This document shows positions 9,888 to 17,616 of a stretch of 49,508 nucleotides of DNA, in pieces. A program made the translations under genes and the position numbers. The first letter of the stretch is position 1. Each line of letters begins with the position of its first letter. The DNA lies in assembly GCA_947455435.1 (NCBI GenBank), contig CANGNZ010000005.1, forward strand, positions 1 to 49,508, read 5' to 3'. This stretch comes from Microbacteriaceae bacterium (lineage in GTDB: Bacteria > Actinomycetota > Actinomycetes > Actinomycetales > Microbacteriaceae). The notes under the pieces are model-generated. The model did not search any database and was not told where the DNA came from. It saw nothing but the letters and a program-made list of their open reading frames with translations.

Positions 9888-11297
9888 TTAGCGTTGATCC
9901 GCGCGAATTCGACCGATTATGTCGGTCACCTGGTTGTAGATGTAGCGTCTGTCATTCATCATCGCTGTTATCTTGCGGGTTGCATACATGACTGTGGTGT
10001 GGTCACGTCCACCAAAAATTTGGCCAATCTTAGGTAGTGAAAGAGGGGTCATTTCTCGGCAAAGGTGCATGGCTATCTGGCGAGCCATAGCGATCGCGGC
10101 AACACGGGAGTTTCCATACAGGTCATCTGGGCTGATCTTGAAGTAATCGCTAACTGCGCGAATGATGTCGGCCGCCTGAACGCTGGTATCTTCTGAAACC
10201 GACGGAACATTCTTAAGAACTGTTTGAACCAACTGCATGTCGATCTGGTGCCTAGAAAGGTTTGCGAAGGCGGTAACTCGAATCAGAGTTCCCTCCAGCT
10301 CACGCACGTTACTCGAAACTCTCTCGGCGATGTATTCGAGAATGTCGTCGGTTACTCGAACCTTCTCTGTTTCGGCCTTTTTACGCAGGATCGCAATACG
10401 GGTCTCGAGAGCCGGCGCCTGAATGTCTGTCTTTAGGCCCCACTCGAATCGTGAAAGCATGCGGTCTTCAAAGCCAACCAACTGGCTCGGTTGAACATCG
10501 CTCGTGATAACAACCTGTTTGTTGTGGTTATGCAGGGCGTTGAAGGTGTGGAAGAAGGCTTCCTGGGTTTCTGACTTTCCAGAAAGAAACTGGATGTCAT
10601 CGATCAAGAGGATGTCGATGTTTCGGTACTCGTTGATGAACGCGTTCGAGTTGTTGTTTCGAATGCCGTTGATGAAGTCATTGGTGAATTCTTCGCTTGA
10701 AACATAGCGAACCTTGAAACGTGGGTAAAGGCTCATGGCCTCATGGCCGATTGCGTGGAGAAGGTGGGTTTTACCAAGACCAGATTTACCGTAGATGAAG
10801 AGCGGGTTATAAGCACCAGCCGGCTTGTCGGCTACTGCGAATGCAGCGGAGCGGGCAAGAATGTTGGTCGAACCCATTACGAAGTTGTCGAATGTGTACT
10901 TGGGGTTTAGGCGAGTCTCGAAACCTGAACTGTTCGGAGTTCTGGCAGGCTCGAAAGTTGGCGAGGCAGCAACGGTCACTTCGTCGAACTCAGAAGGATT
11001 GTTTGTCGTGGAACCGAAGACCGGTTCGATGTCTGGGTTGGTCGTTACGCGAAAATTAGCAATTCCCTGGTTATCTGCGTTTGCTCGCAGCAACTCTTCG
11101 ATGATTGGGCGAATTCGCTGATCAAGCATCGATCTGGCCAAGTCATTTGGCACCTCGAGGTAGATGCAGTCGCCAATTGCCCCCTGCACTTCGGCAAGCT
11201 CAAGGAAGCCCCGCATTGCCGGACTGACTCTTTCATCCACAGCCAGGGCAGCGCGCGTGCTGGCCCAGAGGGCAGCAGTTACGCCGTCTTCAGCCAT
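9888..11297 (-). CDS. dnaA: Chromosomal replication initiator DnaA
   Basis: An AAA+ ATPase of 469 residues that binds DnaA boxes, melts the origin and recruits the helicase. Domain I spans about 1-80, and a variable acidic Ser/Thr-rich linker (domain II) runs to about 130. The AAA+ domain has Walker A GKSGLGKT (170-177) and Walker B ILLIDDIQF with Asp-233/234. Domain IV at the C-terminus has the DnaA-box-binding signature GGRDHTTVMYA. The ATG at 11297 is preceded by AAGGGGA. The linker is short compared with Streptomyces DnaA. DnaA boxes lie on both sides of the gene, pointing to autoregulation. Confidence 0.99.
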   Translation of the reverse strand: MAEDGVTAALWASTRAALAVDERVSPAMRGFLELAEVQGAIGDCIYLEVPNDLARSMLDQRIRPIIEELLRANADNQGIANFRVTTNPDIEPVFGSTTNNPSEFDEVTVAASPTFEPARTPNSSGFETRLNPKYTFDNFVMGSTNILARSAAFAVADKPAGAYNPLFIYGKSGLGKTHLLHAIGHEAMSLYPRFKVRYVSSEEFTNDFINGIRNNNSNAFINEYRNIDILLIDDIQFLSGKSETQEAFFHTFNALHNHNKQVVITSDVQPSQLVGFEDRMLSRFEWGLKTDIQAPALETRIAILRKKAETEKVRVTDDILEYIAERVSSNVRELEGTLIRVTAFANLSRHQIDMQLVQTVLKNVPSVSEDTSVQAADIIRAVSDYFKISPDDLYGNSRVAAIAMARQIAMHLCREMTPLSLPKIGQIFGGRDHTTVMYATRKITAMMNDRRYIYNQVTDIIGRIRADQR

Positions 11298-11329
11298 TCG
11301 GGTTCCCCTTGCGATTCATGAGTCAATAG

Positions 11330-11391
11330 TTTTCCACAGCCTATGCGACTTGTGCACACCTGTGGATAACTAGATTTTGGGTTGTGGAAAA
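11330..11391. promoter_or_regulatory. DnaA boxes upstream of dnaA
   Basis: Within 100 nt of the dnaA start are TTTTCCACA (11330-11338), TTGTGCACA (11350-11358), a perfect TGTGGATAA (11361-11369) and TGTGGAAAA (11383-11391). Such boxes at the dnaA promoter usually serve autoregulation and may form the second half of a split origin. Confidence 0.65.
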
Positions 11392-11527
11392 CCTCGCGGG
11401 TTAATGCCACTGAGGTATTCAACCGAATATGCGAATGCAATTGCAAATCGTATCGGCGTGTCTAAACCAAACTGTTACAAATCCCTATGCGATGCTTTTG
11501 GACCCGAAAAATATTTAGGCAAAGAAC

Positions 11528-11557
11528 TTGACCCAGAGGGCTTGCATGCCATAGGTT
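11528..11557 (+). promoter_or_regulatory. Probable rpmH promoter
   Basis: TTGACC (11528-11533), an 18-nt spacer and TAGGTT (11552-11557) predict a start near 11564, about 92 nt upstream of rpmH. The rest of 11392-11655 shows no convincing gene. Confidence 0.45.
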
Positions 11558-11655
11558 TAACAGGTTGCTTTGCCTTGGATCGGCGAAGCTGCTAAATCGG
11601 CGGAATCATCCGCTACCAACCAAGATCCAACAATCAAGCTTTGGAGTGATCACCA

Positions 11656-11793
11656 ATGAGCAAGCGTACCTTTCAGCCGAACAACCGTCGTCGTGCAAAG
11701 ACCCACGGTTTCCGTCTCCGCATGAAGACCCGTGCCGGCCGTGCCATCTTGGCAGCGCGTCGTCGCAAGGGCCGTGTAGAGCTTTCGGCCTAA
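11656..11793 (+). CDS. rpmH: 50S ribosomal protein L34
   Basis: This 45-residue, highly basic protein begins [19 protein letters not shown] and has the L34 pattern of RTRAGRAIL followed by an RRRKGR cluster. It is a structural protein of the large subunit. GGAG lies 11 nt upstream of the ATG. It is the first gene of the rightward group next to the origin (rpmH-rnpA-yidD-yidC), a placement shared by most bacteria. Confidence 0.98.
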   Translation: MSKRTFQPNNRRRAKTHGFRLRMKTRAGRAILAARRRKGRVELSA

Positions 11794-11805
11794 ACAACTA
11801 ACCTG

Positions 11806-12156
11806 GTGCTCGCACGCGAGAACCGCCTAACCTCAGCAGACGACTTCAAGTCGACTATGAAGGCAGGCAACAAGCAGGTAAGCGACCACGTAATCATCTA
11901 CCTAAAGCGGGATGAGGCAAGTCCTCATGCCCGCTTTGGTTTTGTGGTGGGTAAACCAGTTGCGGGTGCCGTCGGTAGAAACCTAGTGAAGCGTCGCCTT
12001 CGCAGTGTTGCAGCCGAAATCCTGAAACAAAACCCAAGCGAGTACTCGATCGTCATGCGGGCGTTGCCCGGCGCGGCAGAGCTCGACTGGAATAGACTTC
12101 GAGAAGAAGCAAAGACAGCTGTCGAGCGGGCTTTTCAGCGAAAGGCCAAGGCATGA
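11806..12156 (+). CDS. rnpA: Ribonuclease P protein component
   Basis: The protein cofactor of RNase P, which trims 5' leaders from pre-tRNAs. The 116-residue product starts at a GTG (11806), 12 nt after rpmH, and opens with MLARENRLTSADDF, typical of the family. The RNR-type motif appears as GRNLVKRRLRSV around residues 48-60. The stop overlaps the yidD start by 4 nt (ATGA). Confidence 0.97.
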   Translation: MLARENRLTSADDFKSTMKAGNKQVSDHVIIYLKRDEASPHARFGFVVGKPVAGAVGRNLVKRRLRSVAAEILKQNPSEYSIVMRALPGAAELDWNRLREEAKTAVERAFQRKAKA

Positions 12157-12455
12157 ATGCCCTGGTTTGGGTCTGGTTGGCACCGCGAAATGCAGTCATC
12201 CTGTTTTTGAAGGGCTACCGAAAGTTCATCTCACCTATTTATGGCGATGTCTGTAGGTACCACCCAACCTGTTCGGCCTACGGGCTCGGCCAGGTTCAGC
12301 AGCGCGGCGTATTTGCTGGCGTGGTTTTTACCACCTGGCGTATTCTGCGGTGCAATCCCTTTTCTAAGGGCGGTGTCGATCCGGTAAAGCCGGGCTCGGG
12401 CGCCTTCTTAGTAAAAGAAAACGGTTTTGTTACACCCCAACCAAGGAAGGGCTAA
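12153..12455 (+). CDS. yidD: Membrane protein insertion efficiency factor YidD
   Basis: A 100-residue YidD-family protein. The family motif YRKFISPIYGDVCRYHPTCS is present with its three conserved cysteines (CRYHPTC, and Cys in RILRCNPF), and the stretch GGVDPV follows. Family members are thought to help YidC-dependent insertion at the membrane. The ATG overlaps the rnpA stop by 4 nt and yidC starts 5 nt after the yidD stop, so the three are one operon. Confidence 0.96.
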   Translation: MNALVWVWLAPRNAVILFLKGYRKFISPIYGDVCRYHPTCSAYGLGQVQQRGVFAGVVFTTWRILRCNPFSKGGVDPVKPGSGAFLVKENGFVTPQPRKG

Positions 12456-12460
12456 ACCAG

Positions 12461-13399
12461 ATGCCTGATATTCTCTGGCCCATTAAGTGGCTCATTGAGC
12501 TAATTCTTACTGCGTTCCACACCACGTTCACCGCGATCGGCCTGCACTCTAACTGGGGTGTCACCTGGGTTCTTTCGATCGTGTTCCTGGTGCTGGTTGT
12601 TCGAACCGCCCTGATTCCAATCTTTGTGCGCCAGATCAAGAGCCAGCGCAACATGATGCTGGTTCAGCCCGAACTCGCCAAGCTTCAGAAGAAGTACAAG
12701 GGAAAGACCGACCGCGAGTCACGCGAAAAGTTTGCCCAGGAGCAGATGGCTCTCTACAAGCGCACCGGCTCTAACCCTTTGAGCTCCTGCTTGCCAATGC
12801 TCATGCAGATGCCTATCTTCTTCAGCCTGTTCAGCACCCTGCAAACCGCTTCTCGCGGCCACAAGGGCGTTGGCGTCATGAGCGAAGAGCTTTCAAAGTC
12901 ATTCCAAGAGTCGTCGTTTCTCGGTGCACCTCTTCAGCACTCGCTCAGCACAGCAAACGGAAACGTTTCGGTTTGGGTCCTCGGTGTGACAATGATCGTC
13001 GCGATGACCGCCTCGCAGTTCATCACTCAGAAGCAGATCATGGCCAAGAACCAGAATGCTGCCACCCAGACCAGCCAGTACATGCAGACGCAGAAGATCA
13101 TGCTTTACGCGTTCCCGCTAATCTTCGCAGTATCAGGCATCGCGTTCCCGCTAGGACTCATGTTCTACTGGCTAACCTCCAACTTTTGGACCATGGGTCA
13201 GCAGTACTTTGTGATCCGTCGCATGCCAACCCCGGGCTCACAGGCGTTCGAAGAGCGCCAGCAGCGCCTTGCCAAGAAGGGCAAGCTTGCCGAGGTTATT
13301 GAAGAGCTCGAGAGCGAAGCCGAGACAATCGACATCGTTCGCGAAAACAGCCAGCGGGCCCAGCCTGTAAGTAAAAAGCGCACTAAAAAGCGCAAGTAG
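12461..13399 (+). CDS. yidC: Membrane protein insertase YidC/Oxa1
   Basis: Inserts and folds inner-membrane proteins, alone or with SecYEG. The 312-residue protein lacks the large periplasmic domain of Gram-negative YidC, as usual for actinobacteria. The predicted membrane segments lie near 8-27, 32-54, 104-128, about 165-190 and about 225-250. The conserved positive groove residue is in VVRTALIPIF, and the coiled-coil cytoplasmic hairpin follows (QPELAKLQKKYKGKTDRE). The C-terminus is Lys/Arg-rich, a trait linked to ribosome contact. The jag gene follows after 7 nt. Confidence 0.97.
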   Translation: MPDILWPIKWLIELILTAFHTTFTAIGLHSNWGVTWVLSIVFLVLVVRTALIPIFVRQIKSQRNMMLVQPELAKLQKKYKGKTDRESREKFAQEQMALYKRTGSNPLSSCLPMLMQMPIFFSLFSTLQTASRGHKGVGVMSEELSKSFQESSFLGAPLQHSLSTANGNVSVWVLGVTMIVAMTASQFITQKQIMAKNQNAATQTSQYMQTQKIMLYAFPLIFAVSGIAFPLGLMFYWLTSNFWTMGQQYFVIRRMPTPGSQAFEERQQRLAKKGKLAEVIEELESEAETIDIVRENSQRAQPVSKKRTKKRK

Positions 13400-13406
13400 G
13401 AGAGAA

Positions 13407-13934
13407 ATGTCTGAAAACGAGACCCCAGAAGTAATTGAAAAAGTAGTTGCCGAAGAAACTTCGGACGCTACCGATGTCAAGGCTCTAGAGGCAGAGGGCG
13501 ACATTGCCGCCGACTACCTTGAAGAGTTCCTAGACATCTACGACCTGGAAGGCGACATCGACATCGATGTTCGCCAGGGACGTGCGTACCTTGAGATCAG
13601 CGCAGAAGAAGACAGCAACCTTCGTCTCATCTCTGAGCCTGAGACCGTTGAGGCGCTGCAGGAGCTAACTCGTCTAGCCGTTCAGGTGAAGACCAACAGC
13701 TTTAGCCGTCTGATTCTCGATGTCGGTGGTTCACGCCAAAAGCGTGTAGACGACATCACCCGCATCGTTACCCGCATCATCGACAAGGTCAAAGACCTCG
13801 GCGAGGCTGTGCCGATGAAGCCAATGTCTTCTTACGAGCGCAAGATTGTTCACGACCTTGTTGCTGAAGCCGGCTTGGTCTCTGAGTCTGAGGGCGAAGG
13901 CAAAGACCGCCACATCGTGGTCAAGCCCGCCTAA
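13407..13934 (+). CDS. jag: RNA-binding protein Jag/KhpB (R3H domain)
   Basis: A 175-residue protein with a strongly acidic N-terminus (about 1-50), a KH-like domain (about 50-110) and a C-terminal R3H domain (about 110-175). The R3H signature is MSSYERKIVHDLVAE with the Arg and His of R-x3-H at the expected spacing. Jag/KhpB proteins bind RNA and are usually encoded next to yidC. AGGAGA precedes the ATG. A strong bidirectional terminator follows the stop and ends the rpmH-jag operon. Confidence 0.94.
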   Translation: MSENETPEVIEKVVAEETSDATDVKALEAEGDIAADYLEEFLDIYDLEGDIDIDVRQGRAYLEISAEEDSNLRLISEPETVEALQELTRLAVQVKTNSFSRLILDVGGSRQKRVDDITRIVTRIIDKVKDLGEAVPMKPMSSYERKIVHDLVAEAGLVSESEGEGKDRHIVVKPA

Positions 13935-13944
13935 TAGGCATTTG

Positions 13945-13977
13945 AAAAAGGCCGGGGCTGAAACCCCGGCCTTTTTC
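13945..13977. terminator. Bidirectional rho-independent terminator after jag
   Basis: AAAAAGGCCGGGG and CCCCGGCCTTTTT form a perfect 13-bp stem around CTGAAA, with an A-run on one side and a T-run on the other. It separates the rpmH-jag operon from rsmG. Confidence 0.92.
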
Positions 13978-13985
13978 TTTGTCGA

Positions 13986-14001
13986 TGTTTCACGTGAAAC
14001 A
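13986..14001. other. parS: parS site 1
   Basis: TGTTTCACGTGAAACA, a perfect copy of the 16-bp ParB-binding palindrome, lies between the jag terminator and the likely rsmG start. If the ATG at 13985 were used it would be translated as FHVKH. Confidence 0.97.
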
Positions 14002-14017
14002 TGGAAGATTGGTAGTC

Positions 14018-14638
14018 ATGGCAGTAGAAAAAGAACCGGTAGTCGCCAAGGACATCTTTGGCGATCGAATCGAATTGGCCCGCGCCTACGCCGCGGCGCT
14101 AGCCCGCGACTCTGACACGCTCGGTTTGCTTGGCCCTCGGGAGCTAGAGATCATTTGGTCGAGGCACATTCTCAATAGCGCCGTAGTTGCGCAGTTGGTG
14201 GCCGACGGCAAAACCGTTGCCGATGTCGGTTCAGGCGCCGGTCTGCCTGGCATCCCGATGGCCATTGCTCAACCGAACGCCCACTTCACACTTATCGAGC
14301 CCATGGAGCGTCGTTCTGAATGGTTGAAACTTCAGGTTGAAGAACTAGGTCTCACGAACGTGGAGGTCCTGCGCGCCAGAGCCGAGGAGGTCGGCAGCGT
14401 CTATGACATCGTCACCGCAAGAGCAGTATCTAACCTCTCAAAGCTGCTAAGACTCACGATTGATCTCATTCGCGGCGGCGGTGAACTCCTTGCCCTCAAG
14501 GGTTCGAAGGCTGGTGATGAGATAGCCGAGGCGCAGAAGCTAGCCAAGAAGATGAAGATCTCGGGCTTTGATTTACTAACAGTTGGGGCAGAACATCTGG
14601 CCGACCCTACAACTGTGGTCAGAACTAGGCTAATCTGA
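14018..14638 (+). CDS. rsmG: 16S rRNA (guanine-527-N7)-methyltransferase
   Basis: A class I SAM-dependent methyltransferase that modifies G527 of 16S rRNA; loss in other bacteria gives low-level streptomycin resistance. The 206-residue product has the family region GPRELEIIWSRHILNS, the SAM-binding VADVGSGAGLPGIP, and TARAVSNL further on. I chose the ATG at 14018 (MAVEKEP) because GGAAG lies about 10 nt upstream and homologs begin near here. The upstream ATG at 13985 (MFHVKH...) overlaps parS and follows directly on the terminator T-run with no Shine-Dalgarno; it cannot be excluded. Confidence 0.95.
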   Translation: MAVEKEPVVAKDIFGDRIELARAYAAALARDSDTLGLLGPRELEIIWSRHILNSAVVAQLVADGKTVADVGSGAGLPGIPMAIAQPNAHFTLIEPMERRSEWLKLQVEELGLTNVEVLRARAEEVGSVYDIVTARAVSNLSKLLRLTIDLIRGGGELLALKGSKAGDEIAEAQKLAKKMKISGFDLLTVGAEHLADPTTVVRTRLI

Positions 14639-14666
14639 ACCTTTGGAAACTCACCGGAGAGCAGAT

Positions 14667-14819
14667 TTGACCACCTCAGAACATGCATCGACCGCGGCAG
14701 AAGCCTCGTCGGTCACTAAGCCATCAGTAGTAGCCGGTTTGGGCTACCCTGCTGGCCGCGAAGAGGTTAGCCCCGAACCGACTGGTTGGCAGGAGGTTGT
14801 TTCACGTGAAACATCCTGA
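14667..14819 (+). CDS. 50-codon leader ORF overlapping parA (possible displaced ParA N-terminus)
   Basis: A TTG at 14667 preceded by GGAGA opens a 50-codon frame rich in Ala, Ser and Glu, ending with a UGA at 14817-14819. It crosses parS site 2 in the frame that reads VSRET. It overlaps the start of parA in another frame; a +1 shift at its stop codon would join it to the ParA frame as VSRETS-DDLGTPLAREL. From memory, mycobacterial ParA proteins contain VSRET in-frame near their N-terminus, so this may be an ancestral N-terminal extension split off by a frameshift, a translated leader, or the result of a sequencing error. Confidence 0.4.
   Translation: MTTSEHASTAAEASSVTKPSVVAGLGYPAGREEVSPEPTGWQEVVSRETS
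14798..14813. other. parS: parS site 2
   Basis: A second perfect TGTTTCACGTGAAACA, 812 bp from the first, overlapping the parA start region. Both sites are within 4 kb of dnaA, as expected for origin-proximal ParB loading. Confidence 0.97.
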
Positions 14820-15699
14820 TGATCTGGGCACCCCGCTCGCCCGAGAGCTCTACGAGAATGCCGAACGACTAGCAAGTGCCGACACCCAGCGCCTACCTCG
14901 CCCGGCTAAGACTCGCATCTTTACGATCTCAAACCAAAAAGGTGGCGTTGGTAAGACCACGACAGCGGTCAATATCGCTGCAGCGCTCGCATCAAAAGGC
15001 CTAAGTGTCCTGGTAATCGACCTCGATCCCCAGGGAAACGCGTCCACGGCGCTCGGAATCGAGCATCACGCCGGCGTCGAGAGCATTTATGAAGTATTGA
15101 TTGCCGATGTTCCGCTTGAGAACGTCATTAAAGTCAGCCCTGAGATGCCGGGCCTCACCTGTGTTCCTGCAACAATCAACCTCACGGGCGCCGAACTAGA
15201 GCTGGTTTCGATGGTCGCTAGAGAGCAGCGTCTTCGCACCGCGATCGAAACTTATCTCGAAACGACCATGTCGCCGCCGGATTACATTTTTATCGACTGC
15301 CCACCGAGTCTTGGCCTGCTAACAATTAATGCCTGGGTTGCCGCGCGTGAGGTTCTTGTGCCGATTCAGTGTGAGTACTACGCACTCGAGGGTGTCGAGC
15401 AGCTTGAAAACTACATCAACATGATCAAAAAACAGCTAAATCGCGAACTCGTGATCTCCACGGTGCTGCTGACCATGTTCGACAGCAGAACCAATTTGGC
15501 CATGGACGTCGCCAACGAAGTGCGAAACCACTTCAAGACCGAGGTGCTAAACAGCGTGATTCCTCGTTCGGTGCGAGTTTCAGAGGCGCCAAGTTACGGC
15601 AAAACTGTCATTTCTTACGACCGGCGTTCACCAGGTGCAATTTCGTACCTTGAGGCCGCCATTGAAATCGCCACCAGAGGAGCACAACTTGGCAGATAG
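14806..15699 (+). CDS. parA: Chromosome partitioning ATPase ParA
   Basis: A deviant Walker A ATPase that drives segregation of ParB-bound origins. It has KGGVGKTT with the signature lysine, the DLDPQGNAST motif, and IDCPPSLGLLT as Walker B region. The GTG at 14806 is the best start because AGGAGG (14791-14796) lies 9 nt upstream, whereas the TTG at 14797 touches it. The product is 297 residues. It overlaps parB by 11 nt, so ParA and ParB are translationally coupled. parS site 2 overlaps the start, which may let ParB influence its own expression. Confidence 0.96.
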   Translation: MKHPDDLGTPLARELYENAERLASADTQRLPRPAKTRIFTISNQKGGVGKTTTAVNIAAALASKGLSVLVIDLDPQGNASTALGIEHHAGVESIYEVLIADVPLENVIKVSPEMPGLTCVPATINLTGAELELVSMVAREQRLRTAIETYLETTMSPPDYIFIDCPPSLGLLTINAWVAAREVLVPIQCEYYALEGVEQLENYINMIKKQLNRELVISTVLLTMFDSRTNLAMDVANEVRNHFKTEVLNSVIPRSVRVSEAPSYGKTVISYDRRSPGAISYLEAAIEIATRGAQLGR

Positions 15700-16615
15700 A
15701 AAGAGTGGCCTAGGCCGCGGAATCGGCGCATTGATCCCGACCGAGCCGGTTGAACGCCCAATCGACGTATTTTTCACCGAGGGCGGCAGCCAGGCAGAGA
15801 ATCTTGTGCCTGTGCCAGGTGCCCGCTTTGGTTACCTAGACCTTGCCGCCATCGTTCCTAACGCAAAGCAACCACGAAGCGTCTACGAACCAGAAGCCTT
15901 TGGTGAGCTCGTCCACTCGATCAAGGAACTTGGCGTTCTTCAGCCAATCGTTGTCCGTGAGCTTTCTGAGGGTTCATACGAACTGATTATGGGCGAGCGC
16001 CGCCTGCGCGCTTCCAAAGAAGCCGGTCTGAGCAAGATCCCTGCGGTTATTCGTGAGACCGCCGATGAGAACATGCTTCGCGACGCGCTTCTAGAAAACT
16101 TGCACCGAAGCGACCTAAACCCACTCGAAGAAGCGAGCGCCTACCAGCAGCTTCTCGAAGACTTCGGCATCACTCAGGAGGAGTTGGCCGAGCGAATCGG
16201 GCGCTCCCGCCCGCGCATCACCAATACGATTCGCCTTTTGAAGCTGCCTGCGCAGGTTCAACGCAAGGTAGCCGCCGGGGTTTTGAGTGCCGGTCACGCC
16301 CGCGCCCTGCTTGGCGCCGCCAGCGAAGAACGCATGGTTGAGCTTTCGAACAAGGTAATCAACGAGGGTCTTTCTGTCCGCTCGCTAGAGGAGCTTGTCG
16401 CCATTGACCGCCCTGAGGCCAAGCGCGGCAAGATTCAGCCGGGCAAGCGCCAGGATTCTTTGAAGGGCATCGCCGATCAGCTTGGCGACAAGCTTGGCAC
16501 CAGCGTGCGAATCAGCATCGGCAAGGCAAAGGGCCAGATTGTGATCGATTTTGCTTCGGTTGCCGATTTGAACCGCATTATTGCCGAGATGAACATTGAA
16601 CTAGACCCGCACTAA
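15689..16615 (+). CDS. parB: Chromosome partitioning protein ParB
   Basis: A CTP-dependent DNA clamp that loads at parS and spreads. From the TTG at 15689 (AGAGGAG 6 nt upstream) the product is 308 residues and begins MADRKSGLGRGIGALIP, the usual ParB N-terminus that contacts ParA. The CTP-binding region includes GERR (102-105) and ENLHR (136-140). A helix-turn-helix spans about 161-182 (ITQEELAERIGRSRPRITNT), and a dimerisation domain forms the C-terminus. The frame is open upstream to 15635 but that stretch overlaps parA and has no family counterpart. Confidence 0.97.
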   Translation: MADRKSGLGRGIGALIPTEPVERPIDVFFTEGGSQAENLVPVPGARFGYLDLAAIVPNAKQPRSVYEPEAFGELVHSIKELGVLQPIVVRELSEGSYELIMGERRLRASKEAGLSKIPAVIRETADENMLRDALLENLHRSDLNPLEEASAYQQLLEDFGITQEELAERIGRSRPRITNTIRLLKLPAQVQRKVAAGVLSAGHARALLGAASEERMVELSNKVINEGLSVRSLEELVAIDRPEAKRGKIQPGKRQDSLKGIADQLGDKLGTSVRISIGKAKGQIVIDFASVADLNRIIAEMNIELDPH

Positions 16616-16624
16616 TTCGTTTGG

Positions 16625-16641
16625 GCCCTAACGATTAGGGC
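16625..16641. terminator. Hairpin between convergent parB and ddl
   Basis: GCCCTAA and TTAGGGC form a perfect 7-bp stem with loop CGA in the 29-nt gap. The flanking T-richness is weak, but its position suggests a shared terminator. Confidence 0.5.
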
Positions 16642-16644
16642 TAT

Positions 16645-17616
16645 TTAGCCGCGTGCTCGTAGCGCGGCCTCTGCCAGCGAGTAATAAACCTCGCCTAGCG
16701 AGTGGCCAGCTGCAAGCACAGCCTGCGGCAACAGCGAGGTCTCGGTCAGGCCAGGCAGCACGTTGGCCTCCAAGAACCACGGGGTGCCCTTTTTGTCTAC
16801 GATCATGTCTACTCGTGAAAGATGGCGAAGACCGAGCGCGTTATGGGCCTTAATCGCCATTGCAGCGGCTCTCTCGGCCACAGCCTTAGTCAGGCGCGCA
16901 GGAACGTAGTAATTGGTTTCGCCAGCCGTGTAGCGCTCCTGGTAGCCGAAATGACCATCTAATGGCTCGATTTCTACGGCAGGCAAGGCAATTGGCCCGG
17001 CACCCAGGTCGATAACGCTGATTGCCAGCTCGGTGCCCTCGACCATTTTTTCGATGATGGCCACGTCGCAGTAAACATAGGCATCGATCATCGCCTTCGA
17101 TAGCTGATCAACCTTTTTCACCAGGGTCACGCCTTGCGCCGAGCCAGAACGAGCGGGTTTTACGACCAGCGGCAGCGAAAGAGCGTTGGTTATCGCCTTC
17201 AAAACGCCTTCGGCATCGAGTTCTTTGAAGGTTTCTTTAGGCAAAGTAACCGAGGGAGGGGTTTGAATGCCCTGTGCTGCTACCAAAATCTTGGCAATTG
17301 ATTTATCCCAAGCCAAACGAGCAGATTGCGGGCTTGCGCCTACAAATGGGACGCCTGTGAGCGCCAAGATGTCGCGAAGCGCACCGTCCTCGCCACTTGC
17401 GCCATGCAAAACCGGCCAGATTACGTCTGGCTTATCTTTTTTGATGTTGGCGAGCAAGTTTTCATCTGGTTCGCGAATTTCTACGCTTGCGCCAAACTCT
17501 GTTAGTGCGTCAGCAACCCTGCGGCCAGATTTTAGCGAGACGTCGCGCTCGTGTGAGATTCCACCGGCCAGAACCATGATTCGCAGCTTGCCCGATTGTT
17601 TTGGCTTTGGAATCAT
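16645..17616 (-). CDS. ddl: D-alanine--D-alanine ligase (ATP-grasp)
   Basis: Joins two D-alanines for peptidoglycan precursors. The 323-residue protein has the family motifs in order: LAGGISHERDVSLKSG near the N-terminus, VLHGASGEDG, the ATP-grasp lysine and serine loop VKPARSGSAQGV, the omega-loop tyrosine in GYQERYTAGETNYY, and metal-binding RVDMIVD and EANVLPGLTETS. The retained Tyr in the omega loop argues for D-Ala-D-Ala rather than D-Ala-D-Lac. It overlaps the aminotransferase gene by 4 nt and converges on parB. Whether this is the only Ddl of the genome cannot be seen here. Confidence 0.88.
   Translation of the reverse strand: MIPKPKQSGKLRIMVLAGGISHERDVSLKSGRRVADALTEFGASVEIREPDENLLANIKKDKPDVIWPVLHGASGEDGALRDILALTGVPFVGASPQSARLAWDKSIAKILVAAQGIQTPPSVTLPKETFKELDAEGVLKAITNALSLPLVVKPARSGSAQGVTLVKKVDQLSKAMIDAYVYCDVAIIEKMVEGTELAISVIDLGAGPIALPAVEIEPLDGHFGYQERYTAGETNYYVPARLTKAVAERAAAMAIKAHNALGLRHLSRVDMIVDKKGTPWFLEANVLPGLTETSLLPQAVLAAGHSLGEVYYSLAEAALRARG

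Noticed and set aside
11377-11595. 72-codon ORF in the dnaA-rpmH gap
   Set aside because: Its composition is not protein-like, it has no ribosome-binding site and it overlaps DnaA boxes and the likely rpmH promoter.
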